NCBI GenBank assembly: GCA_050743075.1
Contig: JBOGDS010000123.1
Location: 1-8,117 of the forward strand
Direction of reading: 5' to 3'
From: JBOGDS01 sp050743075
GTDB taxonomy: Bacteria > Actinomycetota > Actinomycetes > Jiangellales > Jiangellaceae
DNA length: 8,117 nucleotides
Positions 1-5,839 of the stretch are shown here, piece by piece; positions within the stretch are counted from its first letter, which is position 1, and every line of letters begins with the position of its first letter. The notes beneath the pieces are model-generated. The model was given only the letters and a program-made list of their open reading frames with translations, ran no database searches and had not been told where the DNA came from. The translations under genes and the position numbers were made by a program.

Positions 1-46
1 TGTCCCCTGCCCGGGCGCACCGGCCGGTGCGCCCGGGCAGGGGACA
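1..46. terminator. Perfect 46-bp palindrome, likely transcription terminator or intercistronic hairpin
   Basis: Positions 1-23 are the exact reverse complement of 24-46 with no spacer. An RNA copy could fold into a stem of about 21 bp with a GGCC tip, almost all G-C pairs apart from the outer ends. It begins 12 bp past the stop codon of the leftward sugar-binding protein gene, where a terminator or RNA-stabilising hairpin is expected. A perfect dyad folds equally well from either strand, so its direction cannot be told. The U-tract that would mark a leftward intrinsic terminator would lie outside the window. In ABC sugar operons such hairpins often sit between the abundant binding-protein gene and the permease genes, and that is an equally good reading here. 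The repeat touches the window edge and may be longer. Confidence 0.7.
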
Positions 47-58
47 GCGTCTGGGTGG

Positions 59-1312
59 TCACCGGCTCAGTGCGGCCTCGGTGTTGGCCTGCAGGTTGGC
101 GAGGATCTGCGCAGGGTCGCCGCCGGCGAGCTGCTGGAGCCCGGCGTCGAAGTCGGCCAGCACGCTCTCCATGCCCGGCGCGTTGACCGGGCCCTGCCCG
201 TACTCACCGCCGGCCACGAACGCGGCGTCGTCCGGGAACTGCGCAACATAGTCCTCGCTGACCGACTGCCGTGACGGCATGACGCCGAAGGCGTTCGCGA
301 ACTCCAGCTGCTGCTCGCCGTCGGTCAGGTGGCGGATCAGTTCGACGGCAGCATCCTGGTTCTCGCCGGCCGCGGCCACGCCCCAGCACTGCGTGAACAT
401 GAGCGTGCCCTTACCCGCCGGTCCTTCGGGCAGCTCGACGGCCGTGTACTCCACGTCGGGGAAGTCGTTGCTCATGGCCCCGCGGATCCAGTTGCCCTCG
501 ATCGTCATCGCGGCCCGGCCGGTGCCGAAGGCCTCGCCGCCCCAGCCGGAGTCGACCTGGCTCGGGTACCTCACGACGCCTTCGTCGAGCAGGCCCTGAA
601 CGAAGGCGAGCGCCGCAGCGTTCTCTGGCGAGTCGGCGGTCGCCTCGGTGCCCTCGGGGTTGGTGATCCAACCGCCGGCCTGCACCATGAATGCACCGAT
701 CCGGTCCCTGGTGTCGCCGATCACCAGTCCGGTCTGCTCGCCCGTGGTCAGCGTGCGGGCAACGTCGGCTAGCTCATCCCACGTCGTCGGGATGTCGGCG
801 TCGGTCAGTCCCGCGGCCGCCCATGCGGCCGTGTTGATCTCCAGCGCTAGCGTCGAGAAGTCCTTGGCGACGCAGTACTCGGTGCCTTCGTACGTGAACG
901 TCTGCCGCAGCGGCTGGTAGAAGTCGTCGATGTCCTCGATCTGGTCGGCGTACGGCTCCAGCGAGCCGGCGGCGGCGTAGTCAGCGAAGCGCCCGGCGTC
1001 GAGGTAGAAGAGGTCCGGCGGGTTGCCGCCGGCGAAGCCTTGAGCGAGCTGCTGCGCCATGTCCTGGGCAGTGATGACCTCGGCCGTGTTACCGGTTTCC
1101 TCGGCCCAGGCGTCGATTGCGGTGGTCACGGCATTGGTTTCCGCGTCGCCGCTGGTCGCGATCAGGATCTCGAGCGACACGGGGCCGGACTCCTCGGTCG
1201 GGCCGGCTTCGGGTTCGTCGTCGTCGAAGCTGTCGCCGCCGCAGGCGGCGAAGCTCAGTGTTGCGGCGATGGTCGCCGTCAGGGCGGCTCGCCGGAGTGG
1301 GAACGCGGGCAT
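59..1312 (-). CDS. ABC transporter sugar-binding lipoprotein (extracellular solute-binding protein family 1)
   Basis: This is a 417-residue protein that should capture a sugar or oligosaccharide outside the membrane and deliver it to an ABC permease. Residues 1-23 form a lipoprotein signal peptide with Arg7-Arg8, a hydrophobic run and a lipobox ending Ala-Ala-Cys24. An acidic, Gly/Pro/Ser-rich linker follows to about residue 44. The mature part has family-1 hallmarks: a first strand at 46-53 (SLEILIAT), NPPDLFYLD at 97-105, an IPTTWDEL segment at 174-181, and the MTIEGNW signature at 269-275. The length is normal for the family. The ATG start is supported by an AAAGGAG ribosome binding site 5 nt upstream (1318-1324). 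Only 21 bp separate it from the lacI stop codon, so the two genes are probably co-transcribed. No permease gene is visible. The ligand cannot be named from sequence; the neighbouring glucosidase-like enzyme suggests an alpha-glucoside or related oligosaccharide. Confidence 0.92.
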   Translation of the reverse strand: MPAFPLRRAALTATIAATLSFAACGGDSFDDDEPEAGPTEESGPVSLEILIATSGDAETNAVTTAIDAWAEETGNTAEVITAQDMAQQLAQGFAGGNPPDLFYLDAGRFADYAAAGSLEPYADQIEDIDDFYQPLRQTFTYEGTEYCVAKDFSTLALEINTAAWAAAGLTDADIPTTWDELADVARTLTTGEQTGLVIGDTRDRIGAFMVQAGGWITNPEGTEATADSPENAAALAFVQGLLDEGVVRYPSQVDSGWGGEAFGTGRAAMTIEGNWIRGAMSNDFPDVEYTAVELPEGPAGKGTLMFTQCWGVAAAGENQDAAVELIRHLTDGEQQLEFANAFGVMPSRQSVSEDYVAQFPDDAAFVAGGEYGQGPVNAPGMESVLADFDAGLQQLAGGDPAQILANLQANTEAALSR

Positions 1313-1333
1313 GGATGCTCCTTTGTCAGTGGA

Positions 1334-2362
1334 TCAGGTGGTGGAGCTGCGCACGACCAGGTGCGGCGTGAGCAGCCGGACTGTTTCCGGGACGCCGGTC
1401 GGGGTCGTGGTCCCGTCGAGGCGGTGCAGCAGCAGGGCGACGGCATGGGCCGCCGCCTCGGCCAGCGGTTGGGCCACGCTGGTGAGGCCGACCGCGGCAG
1501 CGGCCGGCGTGTCGTCGAAGCCGACCACGGCCAGATTCCGGCGCCGCGCCGTCGCCGCGGCGATCGCGCCCAGCGCGAGCGAGTCGCTGGCGCAGACGAC
1601 CGCCGTGGGTGGGTCGGGAACGTCGAGCAGTGCGCGCGTGGCGGCGGAGCCGGCGTCCGCCTGGTCGAACACGCCGGCATCGAGGTCGTCGAAACCGTGC
1701 GGGCTGCCGGTCCGGTCGGTCAGCGCCGACCGCCACCCGGCCCTGCGGTCGTCGCCGACCCCGGAGCCCACCGGCCAGCCGACGAAGCCGATGCGGCGAT
1801 GGCCCAGGCCCCAGAGATGCTCGACGGCGGCCCGCGTGCCCGCGGCGCCGTCGACGTCGACCCAGGGGTGGGCCGAAAGCTCGCTGTCGTCCCAGGGCCG
1901 GCCGAACGTCACGAACGAGACGCCGCGGTCACCCAGCCAGCGGGTCCGTGGGTCGCCGTGATGGGTGCTCGCCAGCACGAACGCGTCGATGTCGGCCGTA
2001 CCGAGCAGCTCTTCGTACTGCGCGATCTCGGCGTTGTCGTCGGCCGCGGCGATCAGCATGATCCGGTAACCGGCGCGCTGCGCCTCCTCGGTCAGCGCAT
2101 GCAGGAAGCGGTCGAGGACTGCGCCGTTGATCCCGTCGCGGACGGGCTCGAGCCGCAGGCCGATCACCCGGGACCGGCGGGTCTTGAGCTGGCGCGCCGC
2201 GAGATGGGGGCGGTAGCCCAGCTCGTCGATTGCGGCCCGGACCCGGTCGAGGGTCTCGGGCCGGACCCGGTGCGGCGAGTTCAGCGCGTTCGACACCGTC
2301 TGGCGCGACACGGCGGCGTGCCGCGCCACACTTTCCAGAGTCGGCCGCCGCGACTGGCTCAT
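1334..2362 (-). CDS. LacI-family transcriptional repressor
   Basis: This is a 342-residue sugar-responsive repressor of normal family length. The N-terminal helix-turn-helix spans about residues 8-30 (TLESVARHAAVSRQTVSNAL, with S19-R20-Q21-T22-V23-S24-N25 in the recognition helix). It is followed by the family-typical RVRPETLDRVRAAIDELGYRP stretch and a hinge with L54-A-A-R around 52-65. The rest is a periplasmic-binding-protein-like sensor domain with an HRRIGFVG strand, a CASDSLALGA segment and GFDDTP near the C-terminus. The ATG is preceded by GGGAGG with an 8-nt spacer (2371-2376), which fixes the start. It lies divergent to the glycoside hydrolase and directly upstream of the binding-protein gene. 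The two palindromes in the intergenic region have the central CG typical of LacI operators, so autoregulation and control of the hydrolase are inferred. The inducer is unknown. Confidence 0.95.
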   Translation of the reverse strand: MSQSRRPTLESVARHAAVSRQTVSNALNSPHRVRPETLDRVRAAIDELGYRPHLAARQLKTRRSRVIGLRLEPVRDGINGAVLDRFLHALTEEAQRAGYRIMLIAAADDNAEIAQYEELLGTADIDAFVLASTHHGDPRTRWLGDRGVSFVTFGRPWDDSELSAHPWVDVDGAAGTRAAVEHLWGLGHRRIGFVGWPVGSGVGDDRRAGWRSALTDRTGSPHGFDDLDAGVFDQADAGSAATRALLDVPDPPTAVVCASDSLALGAIAAATARRRNLAVVGFDDTPAAAAVGLTSVAQPLAEAAAHAVALLLHRLDGTTTPTGVPETVRLLTPHLVVRSSTT

Positions 2363-2392
2363 CCGCCTGGCCTCCCGCTTCGCCGGTGTGAC

Positions 2393-2420
2393 ACCATGGC
2401 CGTCGGATTTGAGCGTTCAA
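2393..2420 (-). promoter_or_regulatory. Candidate promoter for lacI and the binding-protein gene
   Basis: On the minus strand a TTGAAC -35 box (2415-2420) is followed after 16 nt by CATGGT (2393-2398) as a -10 box. This gives a start near 2386 and a leader of about 24 nt that includes the lacI ribosome binding site. The -35 lies inside the left LacI operator. The -10 is a weak match, so the placement is tentative. Confidence 0.35.
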
Positions 2421-2421
2421 A
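2408..2421. promoter_or_regulatory. LacI-type operator, left copy (TTTGAGCGTTCAAA)
   Basis: This 14-bp imperfect palindrome has perfect TTTGA/TCAAA arms and a central CG, the usual architecture of a LacI-family operator. It is AT-rich in otherwise GC-rich DNA and differs by one base from a second copy at 2442-2455. It overlaps the likely -35 box of the leftward lacI promoter, so binding would give autorepression of the regulator and binding-protein operon. Confidence 0.8.
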
Positions 2422-2441
2422 CGATGCTGTGAACCGGTTGG

Positions 2442-2455
2442 TTTGAGCGATCAAA
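2442..2455. promoter_or_regulatory. LacI-type operator, right copy (TTTGAGCGATCAAA)
   Basis: This 14-bp palindrome shares 13 of 14 bases with the copy at 2408-2421, again with TTTGA/TCAAA arms around a central CG. Centre-to-centre spacing between the copies is 34 bp. It overlaps the likely -35 box of the rightward hydrolase promoter, so a bound repressor would block that gene. Confidence 0.8.
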
Positions 2456-2472
2456 TCGGATGCGCATAGCGT
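2443..2472 (+). promoter_or_regulatory. Candidate promoter for the glycoside hydrolase gene
   Basis: A TTGAGC -35 box (2443-2448) inside the right operator and a TAGCGT -10 box (2467-2472, fitting TANNNT) are separated by 18 nt. Transcription would start near 2479. This excludes the upstream GTG at 2473 as a start codon and favours the GTG at 2512, leaving a leader of roughly 33 nt. Confidence 0.45.
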
Positions 2473-2497
2473 GTGCCGCAATCCGGCATCGTGTCAA

Positions 2498-2505
2498 GAG
2501 AAGGG
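2498..2505 (+). promoter_or_regulatory. Ribosome binding site deciding the hydrolase start
   Basis: GAGAAGGG lies 6 nt before the GTG at 2512. The in-frame GTG codons at 2473 and 2491 have no comparable purine-rich site at a suitable distance, so 2512 is chosen as the start. Confidence 0.6.
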
Positions 2506-2511
2506 TGCAGC

Positions 2512-4581
2512 GTGAACCGGCAGCCGTTGCTGCACGACCTCCTCGTGTGTCTGAGTGCGCCGAGCCAGGCGTGGTCCGGTGCGGACGGCCAGATCCGGGC
2601 GGTCGGCGCCCACGGGGTGTACGCGGGTGATGTCCGCGTTCTGTCCACCGCCCTGTTGACCGTCGCCGGGGAGGAACCCGAGCCGGTGATGGCTGCACCC
2701 GACGGACCCGGAGCCGTTGTGATCGTCTCGCTGGCGCGCAACGTCGACGACCCGCCGCCTGATCCCACCGTGCGGATCGAACGCCGCCGCCGGGCAGCCG
2801 CGGGTGTCGTGAGCGAGGAGATCGTGGTCAGCGCCGCGACGGCGGCGCCAGTGCGCGTACCGCTGCGCCTCGAGCTGTCCTGCGATCTCGCGCCGATGAG
2901 CGCCGTCAAGGCCGGCCGGGCCCCGCCGGCACTGCCCGCCGAACCCGCCCACGAGGCCGCGTTGCGGTGGACCGGCGATGGGGTCGTCGTCTTGGTCTCC
3001 GGCGACGCAGCGTCCCGTGACGTCTCCGACCTGGTGAACCCCGCGCTCCGCTGGGACGTCACCGTCGCAGCCGGACAGCCGCAGACGCTGCGCTGGCGGG
3101 TCGAGGCACGCGACGACCGAGCCGTCGTGGCACCGGCCGGCGAGCCACTGCCCGAGTGGAGCGCGCCACGGGTGCGGGCCGACGACTGGCGGCTGGCCGC
3201 GCTGGTGGGCCAGGCACTGGACGACCTCGCCGGCCTCCGCGTCGCCCTCCCCGACCGCCCCGCTGACACCTTCCTCGCCGGAGGAGCACCGTGGTACCTC
3301 ACGTTGTTCGGCCGCGACTCCCTGTGGGCGGCGCGGATGCTCCTGCCGCTGGGCACGGACCTTGCGGGGAGGACGCTTCGCGCGCTCGCTGACCGGCAGG
3401 GACGCCGCACCGTGACCGACACGGCCGAGGAGCCGGGCAAGATCCTGCACGAGCTCCGGCGGAGGTCCCGTGCCGCATCGGCGGGGGATCTGCCGCCGAT
3501 CTACTACGGCACGGTCGACGCGACGCCGCTCTGGCTGTGCCTCTTGCACGACGCCTGGCGGTGGGGTCTGCCCGCCGCGGAGGTGGCCAGCCTGCTGCCG
3601 CACGCGCAGGCGGCCCTGGCCTGGATGGCGGACTTCGGCGATGCCGACGGCGACGGGTTCCTCGAGTACGTCGACGTCTCCGGACGCGGGCTGGTCAACC
3701 AGGGCTGGAAGGACTCCGGGGACTCGGTCCAGTGGCGCGACGGCCGACTCGCCACCGGCCCGATCGCGCTCGCCGAGGTCCAGGGCTATGCGTACGAGGC
3801 GGCCGTCGGCGGTGCCGCGCTGCTCGACGCCTTCGGACTGCCTGATGCCGGACGCTGGCGCTCGTGGGCGGCCGAGCTGGCCGAGCGTTTCCGACGCGAG
3901 TTCTGGGTCGACGACGGCGACGGTCCCTATCCCGCGATCGCGCTCGACGCCGACAAGCGGCGCGTGGACACGCTGACCAGCAACATCGGGCATCTGCTCG
4001 GGACCGGACTACTCGACGGCGACGAGAGCGCCGCCGTCGCCCACCGGCTCGCGTCTGCCGAGATGGACTCGGGCTTCGGCCTGCGGACGATGGCCACCAG
4101 CTCGAGCGGGTACTGGCCGCTGCGCTACCACGGTGGCTCGGTGTGGCCACACGACACCGCAATCGTGGTCGGCGGTCTGGCCCGCTCCGGTCACATCGTC
4201 GCTGCCGCCGGGCTGGTCGAGGGCCTACTCGCCGCCGGCCAGGCGTTCGACTACCGGCTGCCCGAGCTGTACAGCGGCGACACCCGCACGGACACGCCGC
4301 GGCCCGTCCCCTACCCGGCTGCCTGCCGACCGCAGGCGTGGTCGGCGGCTGCGGCCGTCGCGCTGCTGTCCGCAGTCCTCGGCATCACTCCCGACGTGCC
4401 GGCCGGGACCCTGGCCATCCGGCCCATGGCACCGTCGCCCGTCGGAGCGCTGACGGTCGACGGGCTCCGGGTCGCGGGCCAGCGACTGAGCCTCAGCGTC
4501 GACGCCGAGGGTCGCGTGCTCGACGTGACCGCGCCGGCCTACCTTCGACATGATCGCGGAAAGAGTTCCATGCCATGGTGA
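2512..4581 (+). CDS. Glycogen-debranching-like glycoside hydrolase (amylo-alpha-1,6-glucosidase type)
   Basis: This is a 689-residue, probably cytoplasmic enzyme, since no signal peptide is seen. Residues about 1-250 resemble the beta-rich N-terminal domain of bacterial glycogen-debranching-type proteins (GAHGVYAGDVRVLS near 32-45). Residues about 258-640 form the (alpha/alpha)6-barrel catalytic domain, with conserved blocks WYLTLFGRDS (261-270), PGKILHELR (308-316), GTVDATPLW (333-341), GWKDSGDS (398-405), GGSVWPHD (541-548) and RLPELYSG (582-589). By analogy with related GH15/GH63-type barrels, an Asp in the WKDSGDS block (D401 or D404) and Glu585 are the best acid/base candidates. That assignment is inference. 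The gene is divergent from lacI and carries a LacI operator at its promoter, so it likely degrades the imported sugar. Many relatives are annotated as debranching enzymes without tested substrates, and an alpha-glucosidase role on short oligosaccharides is equally possible. The last dozen residues do not look like a family ending and abut a decayed region. Confidence 0.88.
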   Translation: MNRQPLLHDLLVCLSAPSQAWSGADGQIRAVGAHGVYAGDVRVLSTALLTVAGEEPEPVMAAPDGPGAVVIVSLARNVDDPPPDPTVRIERRRRAAAGVVSEEIVVSAATAAPVRVPLRLELSCDLAPMSAVKAGRAPPALPAEPAHEAALRWTGDGVVVLVSGDAASRDVSDLVNPALRWDVTVAAGQPQTLRWRVEARDDRAVVAPAGEPLPEWSAPRVRADDWRLAALVGQALDDLAGLRVALPDRPADTFLAGGAPWYLTLFGRDSLWAARMLLPLGTDLAGRTLRALADRQGRRTVTDTAEEPGKILHELRRRSRAASAGDLPPIYYGTVDATPLWLCLLHDAWRWGLPAAEVASLLPHAQAALAWMADFGDADGDGFLEYVDVSGRGLVNQGWKDSGDSVQWRDGRLATGPIALAEVQGYAYEAAVGGAALLDAFGLPDAGRWRSWAAELAERFRREFWVDDGDGPYPAIALDADKRRVDTLTSNIGHLLGTGLLDGDESAAVAHRLASAEMDSGFGLRTMATSSSGYWPLRYHGGSVWPHDTAIVVGGLARSGHIVAAAGLVEGLLAAGQAFDYRLPELYSGDTRTDTPRPVPYPAACRPQAWSAAAAVALLSAVLGITPDVPAGTLAIRPMAPSPVGALTVDGLRVAGQRLSLSVDAEGRVLDVTAPAYLRHDRGKSSMPW

Positions 4582-4599
4582 GGAGAATTTCCCTGATCT

Positions 4600-5212
4600 C
4601 GCGCGCACACGCGACATGCAGGCGATGCCATCCGGGCCGCCGCATTCCGATACCTGGACGAGCAGACCTCGCTTCACGCCGAGCGGATCCCGTGGAAGGC
4701 CCTCCAGACATTCAGCCATGACGCGCCACGGCAGGCGTTGAGCACGCAGCGTGGGACTCCATGGCTGTCCGGGATGCCGGCTCCGACGTTCACGACGAGC
4801 GACGCACTCCGCGGACCCGGCGGCGCACCGTATGCCGACCATGTCGGTTCCGATGGTTTCCGCGTTACAAGCACCAGGGAACCGACCCGCTGGCAGCCGA
4901 CAACCTCGCGATGAAGGCCGCAGCCCGGGATCTTCCGAAGCCAGGTCTTCGCGCCCACGGCGGGCTCCCCTCGTCACCAACGGGCTCGCCGTGTGCAAGA
5001 TCCACCATGCGGCGTACGACCATGACCTGATGTCCGTGACGCCTTCGTACCGGGTACTCGTGCACAAGGCGATCCTGCAGGAGATCGACAGGCCGATGCT
5101 TCGCCACGGTCTCCAGGAGGTGCACGACCTTGCGATAGCTCTTCCACGGCGTCTTGCCGAACAGCCGGATCGCGATCTGCTCGCGCGGCGCCACGCCGCT
5201 CTGTCCGCCGAG
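4600..5212 (+). pseudogene. Decayed HNH endonuclease gene (frameshifted and internally deleted)
   Basis: Three pieces of one protein family lie in order but in different frames. Piece 1 (about 4618-4860) starts with AIRAAAFRYLDEQTSLHAE and continues through PWKALQTFSHD to PTFTTS and PYADHVGSDGF; its frame ends at a stop at 4915-4917. Piece 2 (about 4860-4935) shifts frame and reads PRYKHQGTDPLAADNLAMKA. Piece 3 (4967-5212) is in the third frame and reads VTNGLAVCKIHHAAYDHD, then IDRPMLRHGLQEVHD, RRLAEQPDRD and ALSA. This matches my memory of actinobacterial HNH endonucleases with an N-terminal EQT-containing helix and a C-terminal CKIHHAAYD motif. About 100 residues between pieces 2 and 3, which should carry the CxxC and first HNH histidine, are missing. 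There is no usable start codon in frame with piece 1, and an in-frame stop lies just upstream at 4594-4596. It is almost certainly not functional. Family assignment is from recognition, not a search. Confidence 0.8.
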
Positions 5213-5249
5213 ACTTCCGTTCTCTCGTCTGTGCAGATTTCGCGCCACT

Positions 5250-5261
5250 TTGACATACACT
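5250..5261 (+). promoter_or_regulatory. Candidate leaderless promoter of the toxin-antitoxin operon
   Basis: TACACT (5256-5261) matches TATAAT at four of six bases and lies exactly 6 nt before the antitoxin ATG, so transcription would begin at or next to the start codon. It directly follows TTGACA (5250-5255), which is too close to act as its -35. No convincing -35 is seen 17 nt upstream. No Shine-Dalgarno sequence precedes the ATG, consistent with a leaderless message. Confidence 0.5.
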
Positions 5262-5267
5262 ACGACC

Positions 5268-5552
5268 ATGACATCGCTGCCGTTCACCGAGGCCAGGAAC
5301 CGGCTCTCCGAGCTCCTTGACGAGGTCGAACGCACCCACGAACGCGTCGTGATCACGCGGCATGGCCACGCAGCTGCCATCCTGCTCTCGCCGCAGGACC
5401 TCGAAGCGCTCGAGGAGACCCTGGACGTCCTGGCGAGCCCGGACGCTGTACGTCAACTCGCCGAGTCCCGCCAAGCTGTTGCGACCGGGGACGTGCTGGA
5501 CGCCGATGAGCTTGCCGCCTTGATGGAGAGGCGAGTTCGAAGCGGAGGGTGA
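5268..5552 (+). CDS. Type II antitoxin, Phd/YefM family
   Basis: This 94-residue protein should bind and neutralise the RelE/ParE-type toxin encoded immediately downstream and repress the operon. The N-terminal Phd/YefM DNA-binding and dimerisation fold is clear: LPFTEARNRLSELLDEVE at about 4-21, then RVVITRHGHAAAILLSPQDLEALEE at about 26-50. The more hydrophilic C-terminal half (about 51-94) is the expected toxin-binding segment. The ATG at 5268 is preferred because the conserved MTSLPFTEAR opening begins there and an upstream in-frame TTG at 5154 would add unrelated residues. Its stop overlaps the toxin start by 4 bp (GTGA), indicating translational coupling. The length is normal. Confidence 0.92.
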   Translation: MTSLPFTEARNRLSELLDEVERTHERVVITRHGHAAAILLSPQDLEALEETLDVLASPDAVRQLAESRQAVATGDVLDADELAALMERRVRSGG

Positions 5553-5839
5553 GTCCGACGGGTGACCAGCGCTTCGAGTTGCGCATCACCGGGCCGGCCG
5601 CACGGACGCTGGCCGGCAGCCTCCCGGAGAAGGTGGCGACGGCGGTCTACGAGTTCGTGACGACCACACTCATGCAGAATCCGCGTCGGGTCGGGAGGGA
5701 GCTCCTCCTGCCTCCGTACGCGGGAACCTGGTCCGCCCGCAGGGGCGCGTACCGGATCCTCTACGAGATCGACGACGATGCACGCGTCGTGACAGTCACC
5801 GCGGTCGAGCACCGTGCCGACGTATACCGTTCCCGCTGA
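5549..5839 (+). CDS. Type II toxin, RelE/ParE family
   Basis: This 96-residue toxin has the small RelE/ParE fold: FELRITGPAARTLAGSLPEKVATAVYEFV (helices, about 9-37), NPRRVGREL (44-52), then the strand-forming core with SARRGAYRILYEID (62-75) and VTAVEHRADVYRS (83-95). The basic residues R64, R65 and R69 and the HRxDVY ending are typical of RelE-type mRNA interferases. ParE-like gyrase inhibitors share the fold, so the target is not settled. The GTG start overlaps the antitoxin stop (GTGA), and the purine run GGAGG abuts it with no spacer, so it probably depends on re-initiation by ribosomes finishing the antitoxin. All core blocks are present and nothing suggests inactivation. It converges on the cbs gene 22 bp away. 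Confidence 0.9.
   Translation: MSPTGDQRFELRITGPAARTLAGSLPEKVATAVYEFVTTTLMQNPRRVGRELLLPPYAGTWSARRGAYRILYEIDDDARVVTVTAVEHRADVYRSR

Noticed and set aside
1..46. Palindrome as a transposon end or phage attachment site
   Set aside because: There is no transposase or integrase, no matching copy elsewhere in the window and no target duplication. Its place just after a stop codon is explained better by a terminator or intercistronic hairpin.
1040..2446. Long rightward open frame (468 codons) opposite lacI and the binding-protein gene
   Set aside because: It is antisense to two clearly recognisable genes, its product is a low-complexity Arg/Gly/Ala-rich string with no domain, and it has no credible ribosome binding site. 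Such shadows are common in GC-rich DNA.
2473..2511. Upstream GTG start for the glycoside hydrolase
   Set aside because: It sits at the end of the proposed -10 box and before the likely transcription start, and it lacks a ribosome binding site. The GTG at 2512 has GAGAAGGG at 6 nt.
2494..3993. Long leftward open frame (499 codons) opposite the glycoside hydrolase
   Set aside because: The plus strand carries conserved catalytic blocks throughout this interval. The minus-strand product matches no family I recognise and is compositionally a shadow.
4569..4579. CCATGCCATGG inverted repeat at the hydrolase stop
   Set aside because: The arms are 5 bp with a single-base centre, which cannot form a hairpin loop. 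Chance is a sufficient explanation.
4225..5256. Leftward open frame (343 codons) across the hydrolase end and the decayed region
   Set aside because: It is antisense to both the hydrolase 3' end and the HNH relic pieces, and it has no recognisable motif or promoter.
4751..5320. Rightward open frame of 189 codons as an intact HNH protein
   Set aside because: Only its middle part (from 4967) matches the family. Its first 70 residues are out-of-frame sequence, and its end runs into the antitoxin gene in another frame. It is part of the pseudogene, not a gene.
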